Source: an uncultured Pelagibacteraceae bacterium (lineage in GTDB: Bacteria; Pseudomonadota; Alphaproteobacteria; Pelagibacterales; Pelagibacteraceae). Taken from it: 28,622 nucleotides of DNA. The notes beneath the pieces are model-generated. The model saw only the letters and a program-made list of their open reading frames with translations, ran no database searches and was not told the origin of the DNA. Below are positions 9,532-19,532 of the stretch, in pieces (positions within the stretch are counted from its first letter, which is position 1; each line of letters opens with the position of its first letter). The position numbers were made by a program, and so were the translations under genes. The stretch is taken from assembly GCA_902602105.1 (NCBI GenBank), contig CACKPP010000006.1, positions 1 through 28,622 of the forward strand. The letters run 5' to 3'.

Positions 9532-10599
9532 ATGTCTGAACTTAAAAAAATAAAAGATGAATTTCTCACAAAAATTAATGGGAAATTAAATTTATCTGAA
9601 ATTAATGAAATCAAATCCAATTTATTTGGAAAAAATGGATTGATATCATCGCAATTTAAAAAAATAGGATCAATCGCTGAAAATGAAAGAAAAAAATTTG
9701 CTTCGGATCTTAACATTATCAAAAATGAATTACAAAGTTTGATAGAAAATAAAATAAACGAAATTCAAAATTCAGAAATTAATCAAAAATTAAAAAAAGA
9801 AAAAATTGATATAACTTTACCTGAAAGGACTTTTAAAAGAGGGAAAATTCACCCTGTATCACAAACAATTGATGCAATATCATCAATATTTTCTGAAATA
9901 GGATTTAGTGTGGAAGAAGGTCCTGATGTTGAAAATGAATATAATAATTTTACAGCACTAAATACCCCTGATAATCACCCTGCAAGAGATATGCATGATA
10001 CATTTTATTTAGATGAAAAAAAAGAAAAGTTATTAAGAACTCATACTTCACCAGTCCAAATTAGAACCATGCTTAAAAGCGAACCTCCATTTAAAATTAT
10101 TGCTCCTGGAAGAACTTACAGATCAGATAGTGATCAAACACATGCTCCAATGTTTCATCAAGTTGAAGGTCTTCATATAGATAAAGATATAAATATGGGC
10201 CACCTCAAGGGTTGTTTAAACTATTTCATTAAAGAATTTTTTGAAGTTGACAAGATTAAAATGAGATTTAGACCAAGTCATTTTCCTTTTACAGAACCTT
10301 CAGCAGAAGTTGATATTGGTTATAAAATTAAAGATGGAAAAATAATTATTGGTGAAGGTGATCAATGGCTTGAGATTTTAGGATGTGGGATGGTTCATCC
10401 CAATGTCCTTAAAAATGTAAAAGTTGATCCAGCAAAATTTCAAGGATATGCATTTGGTATTGGAATCGACAGATTAGCAATGCTTAAATATGGTATTAAT
10501 GACCTAAGAGCTTTTTTTGATTGTGATTATAGATGGTTAAATCATTTTGGATTTGATCCTTTAGATGTGCCAACAAATTATAGAGGCCTGAGCAGATGA
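9532..10599 (+). CDS. pheS: Phenylalanyl-tRNA synthetase alpha subunit
   Basis: Catalytic subunit of the alpha2-beta2 enzyme that charges tRNA-Phe. The 355 residues comprise an N-terminal coiled-coil arm (about 1-85) that contacts tRNA, then the class II core: motif 1 region [10 protein letters not shown], motif 2 [15 protein letters not shown] with [11 protein letters not shown], and motif 3 [14 protein letters not shown] near the C-terminus. A weak AATAAT box at 9518-9523 lies eight bases before the ATG, so separate transcription is possible. AAGGA abuts the start codon, too close to be a standard Shine-Dalgarno site. Its stop overlaps pheT in an ATGA. Confidence 0.97.
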   Translation: MSELKKIKDEFLTKINGKLNLSEINEIKSNLFGKNGLISSQFKKIGSIAENERKKFASDLNIIKNELQSLIENKINEIQNSEINQKLKKEKIDITLPERTFKRGKIHPVSQTIDAISSIFSEIGFSVEEGPDVENEYNNFTALNTPDNHPARDMHDTFYLDEKKEKLLRTHTSPVQIRTMLKSEPPFKIIAPGRTYRSDSDQTHAPMFHQVEGLHIDKDINMGHLKGCLNYFIKEFFEVDKIKMRFRPSHFPFTEPSAEVDIGYKIKDGKIIIGEGDQWLEILGCGMVHPNVLKNVKVDPAKFQGYAFGIGIDRLAMLKYGINDLRAFFDCDYRWLNHFGFDPLDVPTNYRGLSR

Positions 10600-13004
10600 A
10601 GATTACATTTGATTGGCTAAAAGATCACTTAAATACAAATTTAAAAGAAGAAAAACTTTTAGACCAACTAACGAATATTGGTCTAGAAGTAGAGAATGTA
10701 GAAAATTCATCTTCTGGTAACGAATTATTTAAAATAGCAAAAATTATAAAAACAGAAAAACATCCAAATGCTGATCGACTTAAAATTTGTGATGTTAATA
10801 TTGGTGAAAAAGAATTAAAAAAAGTTGTATGTGGAGCAACTAATGCCAGAGAGGGATTGCTTACAATATACGCTCCACCAGGGGCAACTATACCTAAAAC
10901 TAAAACAAAACTAGTTGTCGCTAAAATTAGAGGTGTCACCTCTTATGGAATGCTTTGTTCTGAGTCTGAATTGAATTTATCAGATGAAAGCGATGGAATA
11001 GCTGAGTTATTGAAATCTAAATATGAAAAAAATATAGGCAAGAGTTATTTTTCAAAATCAAATTCAAATCTTATTGATTTATCAATTACACCGAATAGGC
11101 CTGATTGTCTTGGTATTAGAGGAATAGCTAGAGACCTTGCTGCATCTGGTTTTGGAAAATTAAAAGATATAAAAGAAAAAAAAAATAAATTTAATTCTAA
11201 ACAAACTATCAAAGTAAAAATCAATAAAGAAAAGAATCAAGGTTGTACTGTCTTTGGAAGCTGTTTAATCAGTAATGTAAAAAATTCTGAAAGTCCCAAA
11301 TGGTTAAAAGACAAATTAGTTTCTATAGGTGAAAAACCAATTTCAGCAATAGTTGATATTACAAACTATGTAATGTTTGATATTAATCGTCCATTGCATG
11401 CGTATGATGCAGACAAAATTCAAAAAGGCATCATAGTTCGAAATTCTAAATCTGGTGAAGAATTTACCGCTTTAGACAATAAAAATTATAAATTAGAAAA
11501 TGATATGTGTGTGATAAGTGACAATAAAGGTGTTTTAGGACTAGGTGGGATTATAGGCGGCACAAGGTCGGGGACAGAATTTAATACAAAAAATGTATTA
11601 TTAGAGGCGGCTTATTTTGAACCTAGATCAATAAGAGATACTGCAAAAAAGTTAAATATTGATACAGATGCAAAATTTAGATTTGAAAGAGGAATTGACC
11701 CATTATCTATTGAGGCTGGCTTAAATAAAGCTTCATCATTAATAAAAGAAATATGTGGTGGTGAAATTAGTAAAATTGATATTCAAAAAATTGATAAATT
11801 TAAAAATAGAACCGTTAAATTTGATCCTTATTCATTTGAACGAGTAACTGGCTTTAAAATTTCTACTAAAGAAATGTTAAAAATTTTAGAAGATCTTAGT
11901 TTTAAAATTAAAAAAGATAAAAAAAATTTGAATTTAACTATACCATCATGGAGACCCGATATTTCGCAAGAAGTAGATATAGTAGAAGAATTGGTAAGAA
12001 TTAGTGGTTATGAAAAGATCAGTACCATAAATCCAATTAAAGAAAGAACCAAATCTACTTTAACACAATCTCAAAAACTTTTTCATTTTTTGCAAAGAGC
12101 AATTGCATCAAAAGGTTATTTAGAGGCAATTACATGGTCATTTACTGACTCAAATTATAATGATCATTTTAAAGATAAAAATAAAGAAATTAAAATTGTA
12201 AATCCCATAAGTTCTGAATTAGGAGTTTTAAGAAATTCAATTTTTTCAAATTTAATTATGTATATAAGTAAAAATCTTGATAGAGGTTTTAAAGATTTAT
12301 CAATATTTGAAATAGGTCCTATTTTTAAAGGTTCTAATCCAGGTGAGCAAAGTACAGTGATTTGTGGTTTGTCAGCTGGTAAAAGAAATAGATTATCTTG
12401 GATTGATAAAGAAAGAGATATTGATGTATTTGATGTTAAGAGAGATGTAATTCAAACTCTAGTTGAGGCTGGTTATAATTATGATAAATTTTTTATAGAT
12501 AGCCAAACTCCTAGTTATTATCATCCTGGCAAATCAGGTAGGTTATTCTTAAATGAGGGAAAAGATCTTGTAGCAGCTTATTTTGGTGAGATACATCCAA
12601 ATATTTTAAAAAAAATAGATATTAAAACAGAGTCATTAGTAGGATTTGAAATTTTCATAGATAATTTGAAGTTGCCTAAAAAAACATTGAATGATCAAAA
12701 AACAAAGTTTGTAGTTTCAGACTATCAAAAATCAGAGAGAGATTTTGCGTTTATAGTAAATAAAAATGTTAGTTCTCAAGATTTAATAAATGCAATTTCA
12801 AGTGTTGATCAAAATTTAATTAGCAACATAAAGATCTTTGATGTTTACGAGGGTGGCAATATTCCTGAAAATCAAAAATCAATAGCAATTAGTGTTACAA
12901 TTCAATCATTTGAAAAAACATTAAATGATAGTGACCTAGAAAAAATAAATAAATTGATTATTGAGACAGTAGAAAATAAAACTGGTGCTAAAATTCGATC
13001 CTAA
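10596..13004 (+). CDS. pheT: Phenylalanyl-tRNA synthetase beta subunit
   Basis: Partner of PheS; it carries the editing and tRNA-contacting modules. The 802 residues show the bacterial order: N-terminal domain, EMAP/OB tRNA-binding domain (about 40-150, with [15 protein letters not shown] and [17 protein letters not shown]), the B3/B4 editing domain (about 210-390, with GGIIGG), the B5 domain (about 405-475), the catalytic-like core, and the C-terminal ferredoxin-fold anticodon-binding domain (about 708-801, with SERDFAF). The start codon overlaps the pheS stop by four bases (ATGA), which indicates translational coupling and equal subunit supply. Length is normal. Confidence 0.97.
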   Translation: MKITFDWLKDHLNTNLKEEKLLDQLTNIGLEVENVENSSSGNELFKIAKIIKTEKHPNADRLKICDVNIGEKELKKVVCGATNAREGLLTIYAPPGATIPKTKTKLVVAKIRGVTSYGMLCSESELNLSDESDGIAELLKSKYEKNIGKSYFSKSNSNLIDLSITPNRPDCLGIRGIARDLAASGFGKLKDIKEKKNKFNSKQTIKVKINKEKNQGCTVFGSCLISNVKNSESPKWLKDKLVSIGEKPISAIVDITNYVMFDINRPLHAYDADKIQKGIIVRNSKSGEEFTALDNKNYKLENDMCVISDNKGVLGLGGIIGGTRSGTEFNTKNVLLEAAYFEPRSIRDTAKKLNIDTDAKFRFERGIDPLSIEAGLNKASSLIKEICGGEISKIDIQKIDKFKNRTVKFDPYSFERVTGFKISTKEMLKILEDLSFKIKKDKKNLNLTIPSWRPDISQEVDIVEELVRISGYEKISTINPIKERTKSTLTQSQKLFHFLQRAIASKGYLEAITWSFTDSNYNDHFKDKNKEIKIVNPISSELGVLRNSIFSNLIMYISKNLDRGFKDLSIFEIGPIFKGSNPGEQSTVICGLSAGKRNRLSWIDKERDIDVFDVKRDVIQTLVEAGYNYDKFFIDSQTPSYYHPGKSGRLFLNEGKDLVAAYFGEIHPNILKKIDIKTESLVGFEIFIDNLKLPKKTLNDQKTKFVVSDYQKSERDFAFIVNKNVSSQDLINAISSVDQNLISNIKIFDVYEGGNIPENQKSIAISVTIQSFEKTLNDSDLEKINKLIIETVENKTGAKIRS

Positions 13005-13011
13005 AAACTAA

Positions 13012-14820
13012 ATGAGCACTATTGACAATATAAGAAACTTTGCAATCATTGCACATATAGATCATGGTAAGTCAACGATAGCTGACAGGATTATTCATAA
13101 GTGTGGTGGTTTGACAGAAAGAGAAATGAAGGCTCAAGTTCTTGACTCTATGGATATTGAAAGAGAGAGAGGGATAACTATTAAAGCTCAAACTGTGAAA
13201 CTAAATTATAAGGCTAAAAATGGTAAAGAATATATTTTAAATATAATAGATACACCAGGGCATGTAGATTTTAGTTATGAAGTAAGTAGATCTCTTTATG
13301 CATGTGAAGGATCAATATTAATTGTAGATAGCACACAAGGAGTAGAAGCTCAAACACTGGCTAATGTTTATCAAGCATTAGATATTAATCATGAAATTAT
13401 TCCTGTATTGAATAAAATTGATTTACCAGCTTCAGATCTAGAGAAGACCAATAAGCAAATTGAGGAAGTAATAGGTATAGATACAGAAAATGCTGTTCCA
13501 TGTTCAGGAAAAACCGGAGAAGGTATTGAAGAAATATTGGAACAAATAATTACACAATTGCCAGGTCCACAGGGGAACCCTAATAACGATTTAAAATGCT
13601 TATTAGTTGATAGTTGGTATGATACTTATTTAGGAGTAGTAATTTTGGTAAGGGTTATTAATGGTAAAATTACTAAAAATATGAAAATAAAAATGCTTTC
13701 TACAGATCAAGATCACATAGTTGAAAAGGTAGGAGTTTTTACACCTAAAGCAAAAGATATAAATGAGCTAAATACTGGTGAAATTGGTTTTATAACAACA
13801 GGTATTAAAGTTTTATCTGAAACAAAGGTAGGTGATACTATTTGTGACGCAACAAAACCAAAAATAGATCCTTTACCAGGTTTCAAACCAAGTAAACCTG
13901 TGGTTTTTTGTGGACTTTTCCCAGTAGATAGTTCTGAATATCAGAAACTAAAGGATGGACTAGCAAAGTTACAATTAAACGACGCAAGTTTTTCTTTTGA
14001 GGCTGAGTCGTCTTCTGCGTTGGGATTAGGTTTTAGATGTGGTTTTTTGGGCCTTCTCCATCTAGAAATAATAACAGAAAGATTAGAGAGAGAATTTGAT
14101 GTAAACTTACTTACGACAACACCAGGCGTTGTATATAAAATAAATTTAAATGAGGGAAAAACTATTGATTTACAAAATCCGTCAAGTCTTCCTGATCCAA
14201 CTTTAATCAACTCTATTGAAGAACCTTGGATTAAAGCAACAGTAATAACCCCGGATGAGTATTTAGGTTCAATTATAAAATTATGCCAGGACAAAAGAGG
14301 TATACAAACTAATTTGAGTTATTCAGGAAATAGAGCAGTTTTAAGTTATGAACTTCCTTTGAATGAAGTTGTGTTTGATTTTAATGATCGAATAAAGTCA
14401 ATGACAAGTGGATATGCGAGCTTTGATTATGAAATCATTGGTCACAGAGAAGGTGATCTTGTTAAACTTGGAATATTAGTTAATGGTGAACCAGTGGATG
14501 CACTTGCAATGATGATCCACAAAGATTTTGCCCAAAGAACGGGTAGAGAAGTTTGTGAGAAACTAAAGGATCTGATCCCAAGACATAATTTTATGATACC
14601 AGTTCAAGCAGCTATCGGAGGAAAAATTATAGCTCGTGAAACAATCAAGGGTTTTAAAAAGGATGTTTTAACTAAAATTCATGGAGGTGGAGCAACTGAT
14701 CGAAAAAGAAAATTACTTGAAAAACAAAAAAAAGGAAAAGCAAGATCTAAACAATTTGGGAGAGTTGAGATCCCTCAAGAAGCATTTATTGGTGTCTTAA
14801 AAATAAATAAGGATAAATAA
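13012..14820 (+). CDS. lepA: Elongation factor 4 (LepA), ribosomal GTPase
   Basis: Translational GTPase of the EF-G family that acts on the ribosome and is implicated in back-translocation or 30S assembly. The 602 residues show G1 AHIDHGKST (14-22), the switch region [12 protein letters not shown]3 DTPGH (80-84), G4 NKID (134-137), EF-G-like domains II, III and V, and the LepA-specific C-terminal domain with the [15 protein letters not shown] stretch. The length matches the family. It begins seven bases after pheT, so it probably belongs to the same transcript. A terminal AAGGA at 14809-14813 forms the ribosome site of the next gene. Confidence 0.97.
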   Translation: MSTIDNIRNFAIIAHIDHGKSTIADRIIHKCGGLTEREMKAQVLDSMDIERERGITIKAQTVKLNYKAKNGKEYILNIIDTPGHVDFSYEVSRSLYACEGSILIVDSTQGVEAQTLANVYQALDINHEIIPVLNKIDLPASDLEKTNKQIEEVIGIDTENAVPCSGKTGEGIEEILEQIITQLPGPQGNPNNDLKCLLVDSWYDTYLGVVILVRVINGKITKNMKIKMLSTDQDHIVEKVGVFTPKAKDINELNTGEIGFITTGIKVLSETKVGDTICDATKPKIDPLPGFKPSKPVVFCGLFPVDSSEYQKLKDGLAKLQLNDASFSFEAESSSALGLGFRCGFLGLLHLEIITERLEREFDVNLLTTTPGVVYKINLNEGKTIDLQNPSSLPDPTLINSIEEPWIKATVITPDEYLGSIIKLCQDKRGIQTNLSYSGNRAVLSYELPLNEVVFDFNDRIKSMTSGYASFDYEIIGHREGDLVKLGILVNGEPVDALAMMIHKDFAQRTGREVCEKLKDLIPRHNFMIPVQAAIGGKIIARETIKGFKKDVLTKIHGGGATDRKRKLLEKQKKGKARSKQFGRVEIPQEAFIGVLKINKDK

Positions 14821-14821
14821 A

Positions 14822-15634
14822 ATGAGCAAGATCATTGATTGTGTCACTTTTTTTCAAGAAAATTTACAAATGGAAATTAGATTTGCCATATTAAAAGATG
14901 TGGTAGACAAATTTGTAATATGTGAGTCTGTTTATGATCATAGAGGAAATTCAAAAAAAATAAATTTTTTGAAAGAAGATTATCCAGAAGTAAAAAATAA
15001 AATTGAACATATTATTTTAGATAAAAAATTTCCTTCAAAAAATACGCCTTGGCAAAATCAAGCTTGGCAAAGAGAATTTATCTTTAATGGGATATTAAAT
15101 GAAACAGCAGAAGACTACATAATGTTTTCTGATCCAGATGAAATACCAAATCCTAAATTGTTAAAAAATTTCAATTTAAAAAATAAATACGGAATTTTTT
15201 TTCAAAGAATGTTTACATATAAAATTAATTTATTTAATAAACATGAAACGCCATGGGAAGGTACGAGAATATGTAAAAAAAAAAATTTAAAATCAATAGA
15301 CTGGTTGAGACAAAAAGTTGTGTCTAAAAATTTGAAATATGGTTTCTGGAGATTCGATAAAGAAAAAAATATTGAAATAATTAAAGATGGTGGATGGCAT
15401 TTTAATTATCTTTTAGAGCCAAAAGATATTTCAAAAAAATTCAAAAGCTTAGCTGAGACGAATTGGGATAAAGAAAAATATTACAATGAAGAAGTTATAA
15501 AAGATAAAATTAAAAATAAAGAAGATTTATTTGAAAGAGGTCACAAATTTGAATATGTACCAATTGATGAAAGTTATCCAGATTATTTAAGAAAAAATCA
15601 AGATAAATATTCAAAATGGATATTAGATGAATAA
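14822..15634 (+). CDS. Glycosyltransferase family 17 (MGAT3-like)
   Basis: A 270-residue protein resembling the GT17 family, whose eukaryotic member adds the bisecting N-acetylglucosamine to N-glycans; bacterial members sit in surface-glycan loci. Typical stretches are the opening IIDCVTFFQENLQMEIRF, the VICESVYDHRGNSK segment (about 32-46), the PWQNQAWQREF segment, a DPDE motif at 104-107 that probably binds metal and nucleotide-sugar, and GGWHFNYL. An AAGGA ribosome site lies eight bases before the ATG, inside lepA. The end overlaps the 2OG oxygenase by 8 bp, so the pair is probably made together. Donor and acceptor are unknown. An 11-A run lies at 15275-15285. Confidence 0.85.
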   Translation: MSKIIDCVTFFQENLQMEIRFAILKDVVDKFVICESVYDHRGNSKKINFLKEDYPEVKNKIEHIILDKKFPSKNTPWQNQAWQREFIFNGILNETAEDYIMFSDPDEIPNPKLLKNFNLKNKYGIFFQRMFTYKINLFNKHETPWEGTRICKKKNLKSIDWLRQKVVSKNLKYGFWRFDKEKNIEIIKDGGWHFNYLLEPKDISKKFKSLAETNWDKEKYYNEEVIKDKIKNKEDLFERGHKFEYVPIDESYPDYLRKNQDKYSKWILDE

Positions 15635-16493
15635 AAAAGTTACATCTTCAAAATTTAAAGATTTAAAATTTTTTGCCAAAAAAAATAAAAGCAAATATCT
15701 TAAATCAAAACCTTTTCCGCACATAATAATTAAAGATTTTTTTGATAAAAAATTTTTAGAAAAGGTATTAAATGAATTTCCAGATCTTCAAAAAATTCAT
15801 TCTTCCTTAAATTATAGCAACAAAAATGAGATTAAATTCGCAAATAATGATAAAAAAAAATTTAAGGAAAATACAAAATTCATATTTAATTATTTAAATT
15901 CAAAAAAATTTATAAATTTCCTGCAAGAGTTAACATCAATTCGTGAAAAAATTTTACCTGACATGTCTCTAAGTGGGGGTGGTTTACATGAGATAAAAAA
16001 AGGAGGTGTTTTGAAAGTTCATACAGATTTTAATAAACACCCTAAAAAAAACTTAGATAGAAGAATAAATATTTTAATTTATTTAAATAAAAGATGGAAA
16101 AAAAAATATGGTGGCAGTTTAGAGTTATGGAATAAAAATATGAAAAAGTGTGAAAAAAGAATATTACCAAATTTTAACACAATGGTAATTTTTTCTACAA
16201 ATGATTATACAAATCATGGACATCCAAATCCTCTTAATTGTCCAGATAATATGTCTAGAAAATCTTTAGCAACATATTATTTTTCCAGGGGAAGACCCGC
16301 AAATGAGATATCAAAAAGTGTTAAAAAAAATACCACAATTTTTAAAAATAGAAAAGGTTCAAAGAATGATGTTTTGATAAATGACAATAAGCTAAAATCG
16401 TTTGCAAGAAATTTAAAATTTTTTCAAAATCTTAAAAATTTTGAAAAGAAATATTTAAGAACAGGAAAGTCACAAGAAAAAAGAAAAAAATAG
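15627..16493 (+). CDS. 2-oxoglutarate/Fe(II)-dependent oxygenase (prolyl-4-hydroxylase-like fold)
   Basis: A 288-residue protein with the double-stranded beta-helix signature of Fe(II)/2-oxoglutarate dioxygenases: His132-x-Asp134 (HTD), distal His197 in TNHGHPNP, and Arg at about 211 in MSRKSLATYYFSRG for binding 2-oxoglutarate. The core segments INILIYLNKRW and YGGSLELW are typical of the 2OG-FeII_Oxy_3 group. The N- and C-terminal parts are very lysine-rich. It overlaps the GT17 gene by 8 bp, so hydroxylation of a glycan, lipid or protein handled by the same pathway is plausible but unproven. Only one base separates its TAG from tRNA-Ser. The enzyme class is secure, the substrate unknown. 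Confidence 0.87.
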   Translation: MNKKVTSSKFKDLKFFAKKNKSKYLKSKPFPHIIIKDFFDKKFLEKVLNEFPDLQKIHSSLNYSNKNEIKFANNDKKKFKENTKFIFNYLNSKKFINFLQELTSIREKILPDMSLSGGGLHEIKKGGVLKVHTDFNKHPKKNLDRRINILIYLNKRWKKKYGGSLELWNKNMKKCEKRILPNFNTMVIFSTNDYTNHGHPNPLNCPDNMSRKSLATYYFSRGRPANEISKSVKKNTTIFKNRKGSKNDVLINDNKLKSFARNLKFFQNLKNFEKKYLRTGKSQEKRKK

Positions 16494-16494
16494 T

Positions 16495-16584
16495 GGAGAG
16501 GTGGCCGAGTGGTTTAAGGCGCACGCTTGGAAAGTGTGTGTACCCTTACAGGTACCGTGGGTTCGAATCCCACTCTCTCCGCCA
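16495..16584 (+). tRNA. tRNA-Ser (anticodon GGA)
   Basis: A 90-nt class II tRNA with encoded CCA (16582-16584). Acceptor strands GGAGAGG and TCTCTCC pair with one G-U at position 7-66. The anticodon stem CACGC/GTGTG closes the loop TTGGAAA, with anticodon GGA at 16529-16531 (reads UCC/UCU). The long variable arm TACC-cttaca-GGTA and the T arm GTGGG-TTCGAAT-CCCAC are intact, and the discriminator base is G, as usual for serine tRNAs. It begins one base after the oxygenase stop with no visible promoter of its own. It forms the left border of the polysaccharide island. Confidence 0.97.
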
Positions 16585-16593
16585 AAAAAATAA

Positions 16594-17433
16594 TTAAATA
16601 ATCTTATTATGTTTATAATTTTTCGGATCAATATAAATTACTGGCAAAACTTTATAGGAAGTATTTTGTTTTATCCAGAACGAAAAATATCTCTCTGCAA
16701 GGAAATCAAAAATTCTTATCTGTCCATAACCTTTTAAAATTTCTTTGTTAAACAAATTTTCACATTTGAATATCCATCTAAATGTATCATTACAGAGTTT
16801 TTCGAATTTTGATTTTTTTAGAATAAAAATACTAAAAGGGTAATATTCTGTCTCTGAATTAATATAAGTTAAAAATTTCTGCTTCTCATTTTTTTTCATT
16901 AAATTTGATGCTTTTTTAAGACCATCATAAATATGAAACATATCAAAATGTAAATTTATAGTATGTAATTTTTTATTAAAAAGTATTAAAGGATTCTTGA
17001 TTAAATTTTTTCCACCTTTTTTTAAAATTTTTGATGTTTTATATCCAGTAAGATTTTGAGGAGAAACTACTATTGCATCGTATTTGAAGTTTTTTGGAAT
17101 AGTATTTAATAAATTTTTTTTTAAATTATTAAAGTTAATTTTCTTATTGTGTTTTTCTTTTAACCAAAATCTTCTATAATGGCATATTCCCACCCAATCA
17201 CTTTTATTATATTTTTTTAATTCATTTTTCCAAATCCAATAAATAGAGGTAAGTGTTCCAAAATTAAAATTTTTTTTTGATATATTTTTATTTCTATTAT
17301 CTAACAACCAATTTTTAGGAAAAATATTTTTTTTATAATAAGCACCACCAACAATAACTTGTAAATTCATCTTTTTTAAAAATGAAAAATATTTGTGAGT
17401 GATACAATAAATCTTTAAATTATTAGATTTCAT
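16594..17433 (-). CDS. DUF4422 capsular/exopolysaccharide protein, putative glycosyltransferase
   Basis: A 279-residue protein with the DUF4422 pattern: IYCITHK near the N-terminus (8-14), a GGAYY segment (29-33), DNRNKNISKKN (45-55) followed by LTSIYWIWKN (61-70), and GICHYRRFW (82-90). Family members occur in capsule and exopolysaccharide loci and are often annotated as putative glycosyltransferases, but their reaction is poorly established. It converges on tRNA-Ser, with nine bases between its stop and the CCA end, and diverges from the methyltransferase at 17464. It stands alone in its strand block. It is highly basic and AT-rich. Family assignment is good; the sugar involved is unknown. 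Confidence 0.8.
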   Translation of the reverse strand: MKSNNLKIYCITHKYFSFLKKMNLQVIVGGAYYKKNIFPKNWLLDNRNKNISKKNFNFGTLTSIYWIWKNELKKYNKSDWVGICHYRRFWLKEKHNKKINFNNLKKNLLNTIPKNFKYDAIVVSPQNLTGYKTSKILKKGGKNLIKNPLILFNKKLHTINLHFDMFHIYDGLKKASNLMKKNEKQKFLTYINSETEYYPFSIFILKKSKFEKLCNDTFRWIFKCENLFNKEILKGYGQIRIFDFLAERYFSFWIKQNTSYKVLPVIYIDPKNYKHNKII

Positions 17434-17448
17434 ATTTTTGAATTTAGT

Positions 17449-17456
17449 CTTATAAA
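17449..17456. promoter_or_regulatory. Overlapping divergent -10 boxes (around TTATAA)
   Basis: The 30-bp gap between the DUF4422 gene and the methyltransferase contains TATAAA (17451-17456, +) overlapping TATAAG (17454-17449, -). The + start site would be near 17463, one base before the ATG at 17464. The - start site would be near 17442, eight bases before its ATG. No convincing -35 was found. The position matches other operon heads in the window. Confidence 0.35.
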
Positions 17457-17463
17457 CATATCA

Positions 17464-18675
17464 ATGAGTTATATAATTATAGAAAAATGTCAAATCTGCA
17501 ATCATAGATTAAAAAACTTTATTGATTTAGGCAAACAACCTCTATGTGATGATTTACTTTCAATACCAAAAAAAAATATATTTTATAAATTGGAAGTTAA
17601 GTTTTGTGAAAAGTGTTTAACAGCATATCAAAAATATAATATTGCAAAAAAAAGATTATTTCCAAAAAAATATCATTATAGATCTGCTAATACAAAAGAT
17701 GTTTTAATCGGAATGAATGACTTAGTTGAAAAAATTCAAAGGAAAAAAAATTTAAAAAAAAAAATAGTCCTAGACATAGGATGTAATGATGGGAGTTTAT
17801 TAGATATATTTCGAAAAAAAGGATCTATTACATACGGAATAGAGCCTACTAATGCATATTTAGAAGCAAAGAAAAAGGGTCATAAAATTTTTAATGATTA
17901 TTTTAATTTAAGTTTATCTAATAAAATTAAAAAAAAGATCAAGAAATTTGATGTTATTACATTTACAAATGTATTTGCACATATCGAAGATTTTAAGAAT
18001 TTAATAAAATCTCTAAAAAATTTAGTTTCAAGTCGAACATTGATAGTAATAGAAAATCATTATTTAAAAGAAGTTATTGAAAAAAATCAATTTGATACTT
18101 TTTATCATGAGCATCCGCGAACATATAGTTTAAATTCATTTTATAAAATTTCTCAATTATTGGGATTAAATATTTTAGATTTCAATTTTGTTAAAAGATA
18201 CAATGGTAACTTAAGAGTTTTTTTAAGTAATTCTAATAAAAATTCAGCTAAACTTTATAAAGAATTAGAAAAAGAAAAAAAAATAATTTCTAAATATAAA
18301 AAAATGAAACACAAAATTAACAAATGGAAAAGAAATAAAAAAAAAGAAATAATAAGTCTAGTCGAAAAATTTGGACCTTTACCAGCTAAAGCTTTTCCAG
18401 GCAGAGCTTCAATTCTTATTAATCTTTTGAAATTAGATAATAAAACTATATCTAATATTTATGAAAAAAACTCATCTTTAAAAATTAACCATTATGCTCC
18501 TGGTACAAATATCAAAATTATAAAGGAAAAATTTTTAAAAAAAGAAATTGATAAAAAAAAAATTATATTAAATTTTGCCTGGCATATATCTAAAGAAATT
18601 AAGAATTATTTAAAAAATGAATTTAATTATAGTGGAAAAATAGTAAATATAATTTCAAAAAAAGATTTTAAATGA
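17464..18675 (+). CDS. SAM-dependent sugar C-methyltransferase, NovU/TylCIII-like, with zinc domain
   Basis: A 403-residue three-domain enzyme of the type that adds a methyl group to a carbon of a nucleotide-linked 4-keto sugar. The N-terminal domain keeps the zinc site Cys9/Cys12 and Cys48/Cys51, with the family's DLGKQPL segment between. The SAM-binding core has VLDIGCNDGSLL (about 101-112) and GIEPT. The catalytic segment is YHEH (214-217), as in sugar C-3 methyltransferases such as TcaB9. The C-terminal domain is divergent: the family's GYGAPAKG-like loop is replaced by AKAFPGRAS. Its stop overlaps the next gene as ATGA, so the two are coupled. An 11-A run lies just before the SAM motif (17754-17764). 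The sugar and the methylated carbon are unknown. Confidence 0.82.
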   Translation: MSYIIIEKCQICNHRLKNFIDLGKQPLCDDLLSIPKKNIFYKLEVKFCEKCLTAYQKYNIAKKRLFPKKYHYRSANTKDVLIGMNDLVEKIQRKKNLKKKIVLDIGCNDGSLLDIFRKKGSITYGIEPTNAYLEAKKKGHKIFNDYFNLSLSNKIKKKIKKFDVITFTNVFAHIEDFKNLIKSLKNLVSSRTLIVIENHYLKEVIEKNQFDTFYHEHPRTYSLNSFYKISQLLGLNILDFNFVKRYNGNLRVFLSNSNKNSAKLYKELEKEKKIISKYKKMKHKINKWKRNKKKEIISLVEKFGPLPAKAFPGRASILINLLKLDNKTISNIYEKNSSLKINHYAPGTNIKIIKEKFLKKEIDKKKIILNFAWHISKEIKNYLKNEFNYSGKIVNIISKKDFK

Positions 18676-19532
18676 ATACTTTGATTTTAGGATCTGGATT
18701 TGGTTTATATGGGTATCTTCCTTCTGTTGTTTTTTGTTCAAAAAAAGTTTTTTTAGATAAAAAATATAAAAATAAATTTCAAAAAAGAAATATTCTTAAG
18801 AAATTTAACAAAAAAATTTTTTGGTATGAAACTCTTGAAAAAGTATTAAAAGATGTTGATTATTTAGTAATTGCTAAAAATCCGTCTAGTCAATTTATTT
18901 TACTAAAAAAAATTTTAAAATTTAAAAAAAAATTTAATCATGTATTTTTAGAAAAACCTATACACACAAATCCGAAAAAATCATTAAATGTAATTCATTT
19001 TCTTAAAAAAAATAATATCAAATTTAGTGTTGGATTCATTTTTGAATATTTAAATTGGTTTATTTATTTAAAGAAAAAAAAGAATTTGGAAATTATCTGG
19101 TCAATTAAAAAAAAGAATATTTTAGACTCGTGGAAATATGATAAAAACAGAGGTGGTGGTTTAATCAGATTTTATGGAGTACACTTTTTAAAATTATTTT
19201 GCGATCTTAATTTTAATAAAATAGAAAAAAATATTCTCCTAAAAAATCGCTGGTATTTGACTGTCAGTGATAAAAAAAAAAATAAAATTTTCTTAAATAT
19301 AAAGTATGAAAATAAGGACAAATTTATAATAAAGAATGAAAATAGAATATACTTAAGTAAAATTAATCCTTTTGGTAAAATGATTACAAAAAACAAAAAT
19401 GATCCAAGAGTTTTGGTTTTAAAAAAGTATATTTATGCCAAAATTAAAAAAAACTATAATAATACCGCTGAATATGGAACTTTTATAAAGTTTTGGGAAA
19501 AAGTTGAAAAAAACATTAATTTAAAAAATTAA
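18672..19532 (+). CDS. Gfo/Idh/MocA-like NAD(P)-dependent oxidoreductase
   Basis: A 286-residue protein with a short Rossmann start (LILGSGFGLYGYLPS, 4-18), the diagnostic EKPIHTN (94-100, with catalytic-type Lys95) and GGGLIRFYGVHFLKL (161-175), where His171 sits in the usual catalytic region. These are hallmarks of the Gfo/Idh/MocA family, which oxidises or reduces sugar carbonyls. It is shorter than the usual 330-350 residues and the C-terminal half is lysine-rich and diverged. It overlaps the methyltransferase by four bases (ATGA), so it probably acts on that enzyme's product or its precursor, for example as a ketoreductase. It converges on rfbG with a 17-bp overlap. Confidence 0.75.
   Translation: MNTLILGSGFGLYGYLPSVVFCSKKVFLDKKYKNKFQKRNILKKFNKKIFWYETLEKVLKDVDYLVIAKNPSSQFILLKKILKFKKKFNHVFLEKPIHTNPKKSLNVIHFLKKNNIKFSVGFIFEYLNWFIYLKKKKNLEIIWSIKKKNILDSWKYDKNRGGGLIRFYGVHFLKLFCDLNFNKIEKNILLKNRWYLTVSDKKKNKIFLNIKYENKDKFIIKNENRIYLSKINPFGKMITKNKNDPRVLVLKKYIYAKIKKNYNNTAEYGTFIKFWEKVEKNINLKN

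Noticed and set aside
16560..16584. tRNA-Ser 3' end as an attachment site for an integrated element
   Set aside because: No copy of the tRNA end is seen near the right island border (25546-25627), and no integrase gene is present.
19172..19396. Hydrophobic antisense frame opposite the Gfo/Idh gene as a small membrane protein
   Set aside because: Apparent hydrophobicity comes from the complement of lysine-rich AAA codons (TTT = Phe); no independent support.
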